Assembly: GCA_019454835.1 (NCBI GenBank)
Contig: JACFNP010000004.1
Coordinates: 25,945-89,944, forward strand
Reading direction: 5' to 3'
Length of the DNA stretch: 64,000 bases
Source: Rubellimicrobium sp.
Lineage (GTDB): Bacteria; Pseudomonadota; Alphaproteobacteria; Rhodobacterales; Rhodobacteraceae
The translations under genes were made by a program, and so were the position numbers. Below are positions 15,346 through 24,369 of this stretch, piece after piece; the first letter of the stretch is position 1; each line of letters begins with the position of its first letter. The notes beneath the pieces are model-generated. The model had not been told where the DNA came from, made no database searches, and worked only from the letters and a program-made list of their open reading frames with translations.

Positions 15346-16524
15346 TCAGAACGGACCGGGAGGGGTCGCCCGCGCCCGCGCGTGGCGGAAGAACGGCGCG
15401 TCCACGATGGCAAGCGGCACGATGCGCCGGTCCCACTGGCCCTCCTGGCTGACGTAGATTTCGACCCAGAGGTCGTCGGTGATGTCCTTGCCGAAGGGCG
15501 CCCGGAATTCGGCCAGCGCGATGTTGCGCTTGGTGGTCGGCGACCAGACGCCCGAGGTCACATGGCCGACCTCTTTCTTCTTGCGATGGTAGATCAGCGC
15601 CCCCTGGGCGGGCTTGAAGCCCGCGATGTCGATACGCCGCAGGTGATGCGCGCAGCCGGTCTCGTGCTGGCGCAGCAGGGCGCGGCGGCCGTTGAAATGG
15701 CCCTTGTCGAAATGCACCAGCTTGCCGAAGCCCAGTTCCAGCGGACTGCGCCCGCGATGCAGGCGCAGGGCGCCATGGACCGGCTGGAAATCGACCCCGG
15801 CGGCGATGAAGCCCGCCTCGATGCGGCAGAGGTTCAGCGCCTCGGCGCCGACGGCCCGCACCCCCCACTGCGCGCCTGCGGCCCAGAGCCGGTCCCAGAG
15901 CGCCGCAACCCGGTCCCGGTCGCACCAGAGTTCGTAGCCCAGATCGCCGGTAAAGCCGGTGCGCGAGATCAGCAGGCCCGGCTCGATCACGGCCATGTCG
16001 AAGGGCTTCAGCATCGCCGCCGCGCCCAGCCCGGCCTCGGCCAGCAGCGAAAAGCTGGTCGGCCCCTGCAGGGCGATCCCGGCGGTGGTGTCGGATTCGT
16101 CCTCAAGCGCGACATCGAACCCCCAGCACGCATCGCGCAGCCAGCCGGACATCGGCTCCTGACAGCAGAGGCGGAAATCCTGCGCCGAAAAGCGGAAGAT
16201 CGTGCCGTCGTCGATCAGCATCCCCGCCTCGTCGCACCACATGGCGTAACCCACGCGGCCGTCGCCGATCCGCCGCACGTCGCGCGTCACCAGCCGGTTG
16301 ACCACCGCCTCGGCATCGGGGCCCGTGATCCGGTATTTGTGCATCGGCGAGACATCGAACAGCGTCGCCTGGTTGCGGATGGCGAAATACTCGAACTCGG
16401 CGGTATCGAGCACCACCGGCGAGATGTAGCCTGCCCAGCCGGTCCAGGCCTTGGCGCGGCTCAGCGCGTCGAGCCGGGAATAAAGCGGGGTCGGGACAAG
16501 GCCCAGGGGGACGGTCGCTGCCAT
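15346..16524 (-). CDS. GcvT-like (aminomethyltransferase family) protein
   Basis: 392 residues, one GcvT fold without fused oxidase domains. Motifs include ALQGPTSFSLLAEAG, ISRTGFTGDLGYELW and GVRAVGAEALNLCRIEAGF, all typical of the tetrahydrofolate-binding T-protein family. The start ATG at 16524 overlaps the upstream stop (TGATG), which implies translational coupling. Members include glycine-cleavage T protein, DMSP demethylase and folate-linked demethylase partners. Next to an MttB-family methyltransferase and a TMADH-like flavoprotein it probably moves a methyl or formaldehyde-level carbon onto tetrahydrofolate. It is not the ordinary gcvT, since no gcvH or gcvP is nearby. Confidence 0.85.
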   Translation of the reverse strand: MAATVPLGLVPTPLYSRLDALSRAKAWTGWAGYISPVVLDTAEFEYFAIRNQATLFDVSPMHKYRITGPDAEAVVNRLVTRDVRRIGDGRVGYAMWCDEAGMLIDDGTIFRFSAQDFRLCCQEPMSGWLRDACWGFDVALEDESDTTAGIALQGPTSFSLLAEAGLGAAAMLKPFDMAVIEPGLLISRTGFTGDLGYELWCDRDRVAALWDRLWAAGAQWGVRAVGAEALNLCRIEAGFIAAGVDFQPVHGALRLHRGRSPLELGFGKLVHFDKGHFNGRRALLRQHETGCAHHLRRIDIAGFKPAQGALIYHRKKKEVGHVTSGVWSPTTKRNIALAEFRAPFGKDITDDLWVEIYVSQEGQWDRRIVPLAIVDAPFFRHARARATPPGPF

Positions 16525-18071
16525 CAGATGATCCCGTCGCCAAGCAGTTGTCGCGCGGCGTTGCGGCCCGGCAGGCCGGTCACGTCGCCGCCCGGATGGG
16601 TGGCCGCGCCGCACAGGTAAAGACCGCGCACACCAAGGCGGTAGCCCGCCAGCCCGTTCGCGGGGCGCAGGGTGAGGATCTGGTCGATGCCCATTTCGCC
16701 GTGATGCCAGTGCCCGCCGGGCGCGCCGAACCTGTCCTCGATGTCGGCCGGGGTCAGCAGTTGCGCGGTCTCGACCAGCGCGGCGAGGCCCGGCATATGC
16801 GCCGCAAGCTGCGCGACGGTGCGGCCCGTCAGCCCGTCGCGCGCCGCATCGTCCCAGCCGCCTGCGGGCGTGTGCGGGATGTGCTGGACATTTACCGACA
16901 GGACGCACCGCCCGTCGCCCGCCGGTGGGTGCAGCACCGCCTCGAGCACCGGCGCCACGGGCAGTTCGTCGTATTTCACCGGGTTGAACGCGCGCTCGAC
17001 CGCCTGCACCGAGGGCGCGACCAGCAGCCGCGCCGGGGCCATGTCGTCCGGCAGGCCGGTGACGGCGGGTGCGCCCCGCAACAGCAGGTTGACCTTTGCC
17101 ACCGTGCCCTTGCAGCGCAGGTTGCGCAGGCGGCGCAGGGGTTCAATGTCGAAATGGCCGACCCCTGCCATCACCATGGTCTGCAACGGCCCCGCCGAGG
17201 ACAGTACCGCGCGCGCGGCGATCACCGCACCGCCCCGCAACTCCACGCCCGTCACCCGGTCATCGGCGACCATGATGCGCGCGACCTCGCAGCCGGTGCG
17301 GATATCGGCCCCGGCGGCGCGCGCGGCGCGTTCCAGCGCCTCACCCAGCGCACCCATGCCGCCCCTTGGCAGGCGCGGCGCACCGCCGTTGCCGAGGCGA
17401 TACATCAGGTTGAACACCGTCCCCGGCGAGCGCGGCCCGACATGGTTGCCGCGCACCGCATCGGCGCAGAGCGCGCCCGCCAGCGGCCCGTCGGGCATCT
17501 CGTCGAGCACCAGATCGGCGGCGTTGCCCAGCACGATGCGCAGGAATTCACGCAATTCCCGGCGCCCCAGCCGCTTGAGGTCGATCCCCAGCCGCGCCAG
17601 CCCCGCCAGCTCGCCGAGGGTCGCCATGTCGGTGAGGCCGCCGTCCAGTTCCGGCGGCGGCTTCAGCGACAGCCGTGCAAGGATGCCCGCAAAGCGGCGC
17701 AGCCGCGCGGACAGCTCGGTAAAGGCGCGCGCGTCGGGATGGGCGGTGCCGTCGGCAAATCGCGCGGCATCACCCTCGATGACGACATGCCTGCCGTCGG
17801 GCGCCAGCGAGACCGTGGGCAGCGGCGGCGTTTCCAGCAGGTCCGCCACGCCCAGCTCGCGCGCCACGCGCGGGCCGAGGTTGTAGAGCAGATGCGCCAC
17901 TTCGGGCGCCTCGACGCCGAGAGCGATTTGCGTGCTGCGGGCCATGCCGCCGGTGCGGTCGCCCCGTTCCAGCACGCAGACCGAGCGGCCCTTGCGCGCC
18001 AGCGTGATCGCCGCCGACAGCCCGTTGTGGCCGCCGCCGAGCAGCACCACGTCGAAGGCATCACGCGGCAT
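16524..18071 (-). CDS. PYROXD2-like FAD-dependent oxidoreductase (copy 1)
   Basis: 515 residues. The N-terminal dinucleotide-binding motif is VVLLGGGHNGLSAAITLARKG with the FAD ribose acidic residue in LERGDRTGG. The C-terminal FAD motif is GLYLCGAATHPGGDVTGLPGRNAA. This is the phytoene-desaturase/PYROXD2-like group. The start at 18071 overlaps the upstream flavoprotein gene by 11 nt. It is related to, but clearly different from, the next gene; the two probably act in sequence or as a heteromer. The substrate is unknown. The catabolic context suggests oxidation of an amine or a ring intermediate. Confidence 0.83.
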   Translation of the reverse strand: MPRDAFDVVLLGGGHNGLSAAITLARKGRSVCVLERGDRTGGMARSTQIALGVEAPEVAHLLYNLGPRVARELGVADLLETPPLPTVSLAPDGRHVVIEGDAARFADGTAHPDARAFTELSARLRRFAGILARLSLKPPPELDGGLTDMATLGELAGLARLGIDLKRLGRRELREFLRIVLGNAADLVLDEMPDGPLAGALCADAVRGNHVGPRSPGTVFNLMYRLGNGGAPRLPRGGMGALGEALERAARAAGADIRTGCEVARIMVADDRVTGVELRGGAVIAARAVLSSAGPLQTMVMAGVGHFDIEPLRRLRNLRCKGTVAKVNLLLRGAPAVTGLPDDMAPARLLVAPSVQAVERAFNPVKYDELPVAPVLEAVLHPPAGDGRCVLSVNVQHIPHTPAGGWDDAARDGLTGRTVAQLAAHMPGLAALVETAQLLTPADIEDRFGAPGGHWHHGEMGIDQILTLRPANGLAGYRLGVRGLYLCGAATHPGGDVTGLPGRNAARQLLGDGII

Positions 18072-19698
18072 GGTCGGGCATCCTGTTCGCCTTGCCGAGA
18101 CCGCGCAGGATTTCCCGCGCCGCATTGGCACCGGGCGCGGCCATGACGCCGCCGCCGGGATGGGTGGTCGAGCCGGTCAGATACAGGCCCCGGATCGGCG
18201 TGGCGTATTTCGCATAGCCCGGCACCGGGCGGTTGAAGAGCAACTGGTCGAAGGTCAGTTCGCCCTGGAAGATGTTGCCCTCGGTCAGCCCGACCTCGCG
18301 CTCGATGTCGCGCGGGGTGCGGATTTCGGCATGAAGGACATGCCGGCGGATGTCGGGCATCGCCTGCTCGATCTTGTCGAACACGCAATCGGCGAATGCC
18401 TGCCGCGCCGCGTCGGTCCAGTTCTCGCCCGAGCGCACGCCGTCCGCGTCCAGATCGTAGGGCGCATACTGGACGAACACGGTCATCATGTGCCGGCCCG
18501 GCGGGGCCATCGTCGGGTCGATCTGGCTGGGGATGAGCATGTCGAAATAGGGATCGGCGGACCAGCGGCCTTCCTTCCAGTCGTCATAGGCGCGCTCGAG
18601 TTCGGCCAGCGAGGTGGAGCAATGCAGGTCGCCGCGCAGGAACGGCGCCCCCTTCGGCGCCGCCGGAATCTCGGGCAGCGCGTCGAGCGCGATGTTCAGC
18701 TTGCCCGACGAGCCGCGAATCTTGAACCTCTCGACCGCGCGGACGAAATCGTCGGGCAGCGCGGCGCGGTCGGTGTGTTTCAGGAAGGTGCGCTTCACGT
18801 CCATGTTCGAGCCGACGACCGGCGCGTCGTAGCTGTCGCCGTTTTCCAGCACCACGCCGGTCACGCGGCCGCCCTGCACCACGAAGCGTTCCACCCCCGA
18901 TCCGGTAACGATGGTGCCGCCCGCCGCCTCGAAACTGGCGCCAAGCGCGTTCGAGACCGCCCCCATGCCGCCGCGCGCGAAACCCCAGGCGCCGATGGTG
19001 CCGTCCACGTCGCCCATGTAGTGATGGAGCAGCACATAGGCCGTCCCCGGCGAATAGACGCCCAAGCCGGTGCCGATGATCCCCGATCCGGCCAGATGCG
19101 CCTTGATCAGGTCGCTTTCAAAGTGTTCGTCGAGAAAGTCGCCGATGGACATGGTCCAGAAGCGCAGGGTCTCGCCCAGTTCGCGGCGGCCCAGACCATG
19201 CGCGCGCTTCACGAGGAACAGCATCTCGCCAAGGTCGCGCGGCGCCAGCGAGGTCGGGTCGGGCGCGTTGCGCAGCAGGAACGGCCGGATGAACCGGCAT
19301 TGGCGCATGACCGCCTGGCTGAAACGCGCGTAGGCATCGACATCCGCCGCGCTGTGTCGCGCCATCTCGCGGCGCAGGGCGTCGTGGTCGGAATAATAGG
19401 CGAAATAATCGCCGTCACGGGTGAAGGTGGCGCCGCCCTCGTAGGGGATCACCTGCAGGCCGAAGCGCGGCAGTTCCAGATCGCGGATGATCTCGCGGCG
19501 CAGCAGCGAGCAGACATAGGAGCAGTTGGAATAGGTCCAGCCCTCGTGCAGCGAGCGGCTGACCGCCGCGCCGCCGATCCAGTCGTTCTTCTCGACCACC
19601 AGCACCCGCAGCCCGGCGCGGGCCAGATAGCAGGCCGTGGTCAGGCCGTTGTGCCCCGCCCCGGCGATGATCGCGTCATATCTGTCGTGCCGGCCCAT
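18061..19698 (-). CDS. PYROXD2-like FAD-dependent oxidoreductase (copy 2)
   Basis: 545 residues with the same fold as its downstream neighbour: N-terminal AIIAGAGHNGLTTACYLARAG, then VVEKNDWIGGAA, and C-terminal GLYLTGSTTHPGGGVMAAPGANAA. It is the first gene of the four-gene minus-strand operon. The ATG at 19698 is about 60 nt from the palindrome at 19758-19771, so it is probably controlled by the divergent TetR gene. Tandem pairs of these proteins are unusual. No signal peptide or membrane segment is visible, so the enzyme is cytoplasmic. Confidence 0.84.
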   Translation of the reverse strand: MGRHDRYDAIIAGAGHNGLTTACYLARAGLRVLVVEKNDWIGGAAVSRSLHEGWTYSNCSYVCSLLRREIIRDLELPRFGLQVIPYEGGATFTRDGDYFAYYSDHDALRREMARHSAADVDAYARFSQAVMRQCRFIRPFLLRNAPDPTSLAPRDLGEMLFLVKRAHGLGRRELGETLRFWTMSIGDFLDEHFESDLIKAHLAGSGIIGTGLGVYSPGTAYVLLHHYMGDVDGTIGAWGFARGGMGAVSNALGASFEAAGGTIVTGSGVERFVVQGGRVTGVVLENGDSYDAPVVGSNMDVKRTFLKHTDRAALPDDFVRAVERFKIRGSSGKLNIALDALPEIPAAPKGAPFLRGDLHCSTSLAELERAYDDWKEGRWSADPYFDMLIPSQIDPTMAPPGRHMMTVFVQYAPYDLDADGVRSGENWTDAARQAFADCVFDKIEQAMPDIRRHVLHAEIRTPRDIEREVGLTEGNIFQGELTFDQLLFNRPVPGYAKYATPIRGLYLTGSTTHPGGGVMAAPGANAAREILRGLGKANRMPDHAA

Positions 19699-19757
19699 CG
19701 CCTTCCCCGTAGTCCCGGAAAGCCTAGAAGAAGCCGCCCGCGCCGTAAATCACTTTT

Positions 19758-19771
19758 TTTGAGCGCTTAAA
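19758..19771. promoter_or_regulatory. TetR-type operator 1 (TTTGAGCGCTTAAA)
   Basis: Near-perfect 14-bp palindrome between the divergent flavoprotein operon and the tetR gene. The same core recurs at 22308-22321 and 26920-26933, always between divergent genes of this catabolic region. Autoregulation and co-regulation by the BetI-like protein are inferred from this pattern. Confidence 0.75.
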
Positions 19772-19839
19772 TAAAATTTGTGGCCCTTCCCGCCCTGTGC
19801 CATATGAATCTGCAGGATCAGGCGCTGCACGAGGATGCG

Positions 19840-20487
19840 ATGACCACGCAGAACGTTACCGCAAGACGGCCCACCGGCGAGCGCAAGAAGAATGCCGACA
19901 TGCGGCGCCGCCAGCTTCTCGGGGCGGCGCAGCGTTCCATCGTCCGCAACGGCCTGTCCCGCACCACGCTGGCGACCGTGGCCGACGAGGCCGGGCTGTC
20001 GCAGGGGGTGGCGGTCTTCTACTACAAGTCCAAGACCGGGCTTCTGGTGGCCACGCTCGAGGACATCTACGAGAAATACGAGGCCAACTGGCGCCGCGCG
20101 CTGGCGCAGGCGGGCGACGATCCGAAGGAAAGGCTTCTGGCGCTGGTCGAGGCCGATTTCGACGCGGACATCTGCAACAAGGATTCGCTGTCGGTCTGGT
20201 ATGCGTTCTGGGGCGAGCAGAAATTCACCCCGCAATACAGCGACATCACCCGCGAGTTCGACCTGAACCGGACCGAGGCGATCCGGGAAATCTGCCGGGC
20301 GCTGTTCCCCGAGGATCAGGCGGATGTCGCCGAATCGGTGGCGATCTGGATCGACATGCTGACCGACGGCTACTGGCAGCGGATGCACCTGTTCCCGGTG
20401 CGCTGCACACGGGAAACCGCGCTTGAGGGCGCGCGGGCCTTTCTCGCGCGCATGTTGCCCGCCCATTTCGGCGCAGGGCAGGGCTGA
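19840..20487 (+). CDS. BetI-like TetR family regulator
   Basis: 215 residues from the ATG at 19840, preceded by GAGG. ATG 19804 and GTG 19780 are in frame but lack such a site. The N-terminal helix-turn-helix covers RRRQLLGAAQRSIVRNG to TTLATVADEAGLSQGVAVFYYKSK. The C-terminal ligand domain (SVWYAFWGEQKFTPQYSDI and the following helices) resembles BetI, the choline-responsive repressor. No bet genes are nearby. With three shared palindromes in the flanking promoters, it is the likely repressor of the amine-catabolic genes on both sides, released by the substrate or a breakdown product. Confidence 0.88.
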   Translation: MTTQNVTARRPTGERKKNADMRRRQLLGAAQRSIVRNGLSRTTLATVADEAGLSQGVAVFYYKSKTGLLVATLEDIYEKYEANWRRALAQAGDDPKERLLALVEADFDADICNKDSLSVWYAFWGEQKFTPQYSDITREFDLNRTEAIREICRALFPEDQADVAESVAIWIDMLTDGYWQRMHLFPVRCTRETALEGARAFLARMLPAHFGAGQG

Positions 20488-20519
20488 CGCGCGGGGTGAT
20501 CGGGCGGGGGGCATGTTTT

Positions 20520-20705
20520 CGTCATTGCGAGGAGCCGCAGGCGACGAAGCAACCTCGATGTTGTATGTGAGCGGTCGAGGTTGCTTCGGCTTCGCCTCGC
20601 AATGACGAGAACACCCCCGTCATTGCGAGGAGCCGAAGGCGACGAAGCAACCCCGATGTTGCGCGCGAGCGGTCGGGGTTGCTTCGGCTTCGCCTCGCAA
20701 TGACG
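20520..20705. repeat. Two type A inverted repeats, inverted orientation
   Basis: Elements at 20520-20607 and 20618-20705, 10 nt apart, lie between the convergent tetR and mttB-like genes. They read as the reverse complement of the copies at 2.9 and 3.2 kb: GAGGAGCCGAAGGCGACG precedes the arm GAAGCAACCCCGATGT. They fill the whole gap between the two stop codons. Confidence 0.9.
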
Positions 20706-20729
20706 AAAATATGCCCCCCGGCCCGCCTC

Positions 20730-22232
20730 TCAGGCCGCCTGCCTGCCCTCGAAGCGGGCCAGCACCGCCCGTGCCGCCTCCATCACCGCGCCGGGCGGCG
20801 GCTCGGGCGGGGGGGCGGCGCGGCGGCGGGCAAGGTCGACGGCCAGCCGCTCCATCAGGTCGAGGTCCGGCAGGCCGCCGTTGCCCAGCGGGATGTTCGC
20901 CCCCAGATAGCGCGAGTTCCACACCTGCGTGCGGCAGTTGTCGACGGTATGCTGTGCGGCCAGAAACTGCCCCTTCGGCCCCAGTTCGCGGATCAGCCCG
21001 GTGCCGATCATCTCGTCCGAGACCTCCATCCCCTCCCACAGCTTGCGCAGCAGCCCGGCCATGTCGTCGCACAGCAGCAGCGCATGGTCCGAATAGGTCA
21101 GCCCCTGGTCGAGCGAACCGAGATAGTCGCAGGTCGCCGGGCGGTTGTAGAACATCTGCATCATGTTGGCGGAAATCTCCCAGACGGCATCCTGGTTGAA
21201 CCGCCGCGCCACCGAACAGCCGCCCGAGCCGGTCAGCGACGGCAGCCCCAGCCTGCGCCGGACCTGGCAGGCGGCCATGTCGGCCATCGTGGTCTGCGCG
21301 AAGCTGCCGATCGCGCCGGTCGCGGGTTCCATGAAGAACACGTCCGAACAGCCGATGCAGAAGCAGCCCTCGGCCACGAGCTGCCCGAGCACGATGGCCG
21401 CCAGATCGGTCATCAGCGCATGGACCAGACAGCCCGCCAGCGTGATCGGCGACGAGGCGCCGCCGATGGGCAGCGTGCCGACGCCGACCGGCACGCCTGC
21501 TTCGGCGGCGGCGATGATCTGGTCGATGTGGATTTGCGCGAAATGCACCGGCAGCGGCGTGACGAGATGCAGGAAATAGGGCCGCTCGGCCAGCGCCTGC
21601 GCGCTGCCGCGCAGGGCGGTGGCGATCTCGATCACCGCATCCAGCGATTCGGGATGCTCGCACAGATATTCGAGCGGCTTGGTGGTGTTCTCCATCATGC
21701 AGACGAATTCGTCGATCTCGCCGTGCATGGTCGAATCGGCGACATTCTTCACCGCCACGCAGACCGCGTCGATGTTGGGCAGCCCGTCGGCAAGCCGGGT
21801 GACGGCGGCAAGGTCGTCGCGGTTCGAGGGCCGCGACCGGCCTGTGTCGGCGTCATAGACTGCAATGCAGGTCATGCCGGGCATGAAGACCGTTTCCTCG
21901 GCGCTGATGGTGACCGGGTTCTCGCCGTTGCGGTCATGGATGACGGCCTGTTTGGCCACGGTCTCCAGCGCGCGCCGGGTCACCGATTCGGGGATCTTCA
22001 CGATCCCCTCGCCGTCGAGGTCGCAGCCCGCATCGCGCAAGAGCGCATCCGCGCGGGTGCCGGGGTCGAAGACGACGCCCGATTCGGCCAGCAGCATGAT
22101 GGCGGTGTCGATGATCCGGTCGGCCTGCGCGTCGCTCAGCGGATCATAGGCGGCCGTCGGTCCCGCATGGCGCCTGACCGGCGCCGACGGTGTGGTGTCG
22201 GTTTCGATCTGTCTTGAACGTCCGCGGCGCAT
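20730..22232 (-). CDS. MttB-family (trimethylamine methyltransferase superfamily) protein, non-pyrrolysine
   Basis: 500 residues, TIM-barrel methyltransferase family. Recognisable stretches are FDPGTRADALLRDAGC, the NTTKPLEYLCEH region, GTLPIGGASSPITLAG and GSGGCSVARRFNQDAVW. The frame has no in-frame TAG, so unlike archaeal MttB it does not use pyrrolysine; it belongs to the larger group that includes glycine-betaine methyltransferases. Such enzymes pass a methyl group from a quaternary or tertiary amine to a corrinoid protein. No corrinoid protein gene is in the window. The ATG at 22232 has GGGAG upstream, and the promoter region contains operator 2. Confidence 0.87.
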   Translation of the reverse strand: MRRGRSRQIETDTTPSAPVRRHAGPTAAYDPLSDAQADRIIDTAIMLLAESGVVFDPGTRADALLRDAGCDLDGEGIVKIPESVTRRALETVAKQAVIHDRNGENPVTISAEETVFMPGMTCIAVYDADTGRSRPSNRDDLAAVTRLADGLPNIDAVCVAVKNVADSTMHGEIDEFVCMMENTTKPLEYLCEHPESLDAVIEIATALRGSAQALAERPYFLHLVTPLPVHFAQIHIDQIIAAAEAGVPVGVGTLPIGGASSPITLAGCLVHALMTDLAAIVLGQLVAEGCFCIGCSDVFFMEPATGAIGSFAQTTMADMAACQVRRRLGLPSLTGSGGCSVARRFNQDAVWEISANMMQMFYNRPATCDYLGSLDQGLTYSDHALLLCDDMAGLLRKLWEGMEVSDEMIGTGLIRELGPKGQFLAAQHTVDNCRTQVWNSRYLGANIPLGNGGLPDLDLMERLAVDLARRRAAPPPEPPPGAVMEAARAVLARFEGRQAA

Positions 22233-22307
22233 GGTCGGCTCCCACTCTCGATTGACAGGTGAACGGGCGCAGGATGCCGCAAAATCGGCGTTCCGGCAAA
22301 CAATTTG

Positions 22308-22321
22308 ATTGAGCGCTTAAA
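22308..22321. promoter_or_regulatory. TetR-type operator 2 (ATTGAGCGCTTAAA)
   Basis: Same palindromic core as operators 1 and 3, about 75 nt upstream of the mttB-like gene and also upstream, on the other strand, of the ABC transporter genes. It is therefore placed to control both directions. Confidence 0.72.
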
Positions 22322-22387
22322 AAAATGTGCTACCGCTTGCACGACACCGCCGGCGGGAAGGACGATGGACGCTTCACCTGCATCCAC

Positions 22388-22555
22388 GGGGCAATCGGGC
22401 GAACGGCGGCCGCGCGGGCTGGCGCGGCACCGCCGTCCGCATATCCCGTCATTGCGAGGAGGCGAAGCCGACGAAGCAACCCCGATGGTTGTGCGCAAGC
22501 GTTCGAGGTTGCTTCGGCTTCGCCTCGCAATGACGGGATATGCGGTTCGCCCGGT
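22388..22555. repeat. Type A inverted repeat inside longer inverted arms
   Basis: The 89-bp core at 22447-22535 is bounded by CATATCCCGTC and GACGGGATATG. Further out are GCAATCGGGCGAACGGC and the roughly complementary GCGGTTCGCCCGGTTG. It has inserted between operator 2 and the permease gene, making a leader of about 350 nt. Near-direct copies of GCTTCACCTGCAYCCAYGG occur on both sides (about 22371 and 22557). Nothing else was recognised in 22322-22672. Confidence 0.8.
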
Positions 22556-22672
22556 TGCTTCACCTGCACCCATGGACAGCGCCGCGCGGTGCCGCTGCAC
22601 AAGGCCATTGCCAGCCGCCCCGGATCATGCACCGATCCGCGCCGGGACGGGGATGCGACGGGGCGGGGCGGC

Positions 22673-23539
22673 ATGGGCCTGAAGCTGGACAGAGAGGCCC
22701 GCAGCGGCCTGCTTCTCGTCGGCCCGACGGCAATCTATGCGGCGCTGATGCTGGCCGCGCCCCTGTTCATGATCGTGACCTTCAGCTTCTGGACCCAGAA
22801 CTACCTCGACATCGACCGCACCCTGACGCTGGCCAACTACCGCACGGCCTGGTCGGAGCCGATCTATCGCGTCCTGATGGTCCGCTCGCTGGTCATCTCG
22901 CTGATCGTCACGGCGGTGACGGTCCTGCTGGCCTTTCCGATCGCCTATTTCCTGTCGTTCCACGTCACCCGCCGCAAGCCTTTGTGGCTGTTCCTCATCA
23001 CGGTGCCGTTCTGGACCAGCTATCTGATCCGGGTCTTCCTGTGGAAGGTGATCCTCGGGTTCAACGGGGTTCTGAACACGGCGCTGCTCGATCTGGGGCT
23101 GATCGACGCGCCGCTGACCTTCATTCTCTACAATACCAATGCGGTCGTGCTGACGCTGGCCCATGCCTGGGCGGCCTTCGCCATCCTGCCGATCTTCGTG
23201 GCGCTCGAGAAGATCGACCGCTCGCTGCTGGAGGCCGCCGAGGATCTGGGCGACGGCCCGCTGCGCCGGTTCTTGCGCATCACCCTGCCGCTGGCGATGC
23301 CCGGCGTGGTGGGCGCCACGCTGATCGTGCTGATCCCGACCATGGGCGATTTCATCACGCCGCGTCTGGTCGGCGGCACCGAGGGCATGATGATCGCCAA
23401 CATGATCCAGGTGCAGTTCGGCCGCGCCAACAACGCGCCGCTGGGCGCGGCGCTGGCGGTGTCGGCGATGCTGGTCGTGGGGGTGGTCAGTCTGGTGATC
23501 TATCTGGCGGGCAGGAAATTCGGAGGGCGGGTCCGATGA
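22673..23539 (+). CDS. ABC transporter permease, polyamine/opine type (PotB-like)
   Basis: 288 residues from the ATG at 22673; the frame is open further upstream but only through repeat sequence. Six membrane helices are predicted. The cytoplasmic EAA loop reads LLEAAEDLGDGPLRRFLRITLPLAMPGV, the contact site for the ATPase. The closest group is the PotB/PotC family for polyamines and related cations. It forms an operon with the second permease and the ATPase, joined by a 4-nt ATGA overlap. With the binding protein at 25.8 kb it makes a complete importer, presumably for the N-methylated substrate of this locus. Confidence 0.9.
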   Translation: MGLKLDREARSGLLLVGPTAIYAALMLAAPLFMIVTFSFWTQNYLDIDRTLTLANYRTAWSEPIYRVLMVRSLVISLIVTAVTVLLAFPIAYFLSFHVTRRKPLWLFLITVPFWTSYLIRVFLWKVILGFNGVLNTALLDLGLIDAPLTFILYNTNAVVLTLAHAWAAFAILPIFVALEKIDRSLLEAAEDLGDGPLRRFLRITLPLAMPGVVGATLIVLIPTMGDFITPRLVGGTEGMMIANMIQVQFGRANNAPLGAALAVSAMLVVGVVSLVIYLAGRKFGGRVR

Positions 23540-24369
23540 AGCGATCCGGCAGGGGCACGTCGGCACGGTGGCTGACCATCTATGCCGTCGCCTACATGGT
23601 GTTCCTCTATGCGCCGGTCGTGCTGCTGCCGCTGTTCGCCTTCAACGACGCCACCGTGGTGGCCTTTCCGCTGAGCGGCTTCACGACCGACTGGTTCGCC
23701 GCGCTGTGGCGGACCGAGGCCCTTGTCGATGCGGTGCGCAACAGTCTGGTCGTCGCCGTCGCGGCGGCGGTGCTGGCCACCACGCTGGGCGCCAGCGCCG
23801 CGCGGGCGGCGGCGCGCTACCGCTTTCCGGGCAAGGGGCCGGTGATGGGTTTCATCATGCTGCCGCTGGTGCTGCCCGAAATCATCGTCGCCGTCGCGCT
23901 GCTGGTGCCGATCATGCAACTGGGGCTGTCGCTGTCGCTGTGGACGGTCATCGCCGGTCACGTCCTGATCTGCATCCCGTTTTCCATCGCCATCCTGAGC
24001 TCGGCCTTCCAAGGCCTCGACATCAGCCTCGAGGAAGCCTCGCTCGATCTCGAGGAATCGCGCTGGGGCACCTTCCGGCGGGTGACGCTGCCGCTGGTCA
24101 TGCCGGGGGTCATTTCCAGCCTGCTGATCTGCTTCACGATCTCGCTCGACGAATTCATGATCGCCTTCTTCCTGACGGGCACCGAAGTCACCCTGCCCGT
24201 CTACATCTGGAGCCAGCTTCGCTTTCCGACCAAGCTGCCCTCGATCATGGCTCTGGGCACCCTGCTGCTGGCCCTGTCGATCGTGCTGCTGGTGGTGGCG
24301 GAATGGCTGCGGCGGCGCGCGGCGCGCAGGCAGGGCATTGAGGCTTCGGCCATCGGAGGACTGATGTAA
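23536..24369 (+). CDS. ABC transporter permease, polyamine type (PotC-like)
   Basis: 277 residues, six predicted membrane helices, EAA loop LEEASLDLEESRWGTFRRVTLPLVMPGV. The ATG at 23536 overlaps the stop of the first permease. It pairs with that protein to form the transmembrane channel. Downstream, the ATPase gene starts immediately after its TAA stop. Confidence 0.9.
   Translation: MKRSGRGTSARWLTIYAVAYMVFLYAPVVLLPLFAFNDATVVAFPLSGFTTDWFAALWRTEALVDAVRNSLVVAVAAAVLATTLGASAARAAARYRFPGKGPVMGFIMLPLVLPEIIVAVALLVPIMQLGLSLSLWTVIAGHVLICIPFSIAILSSAFQGLDISLEEASLDLEESRWGTFRRVTLPLVMPGVISSLLICFTISLDEFMIAFFLTGTEVTLPVYIWSQLRFPTKLPSIMALGTLLLALSIVLLVVAEWLRRRAARRQGIEASAIGGLM

Noticed and set aside
20730..22232. 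Pyrrolysine-dependent trimethylamine methyltransferase
   Set aside because: The frame has no in-frame TAG and no Pyl genes are seen; it belongs to the non-pyrrolysine part of the MttB family.
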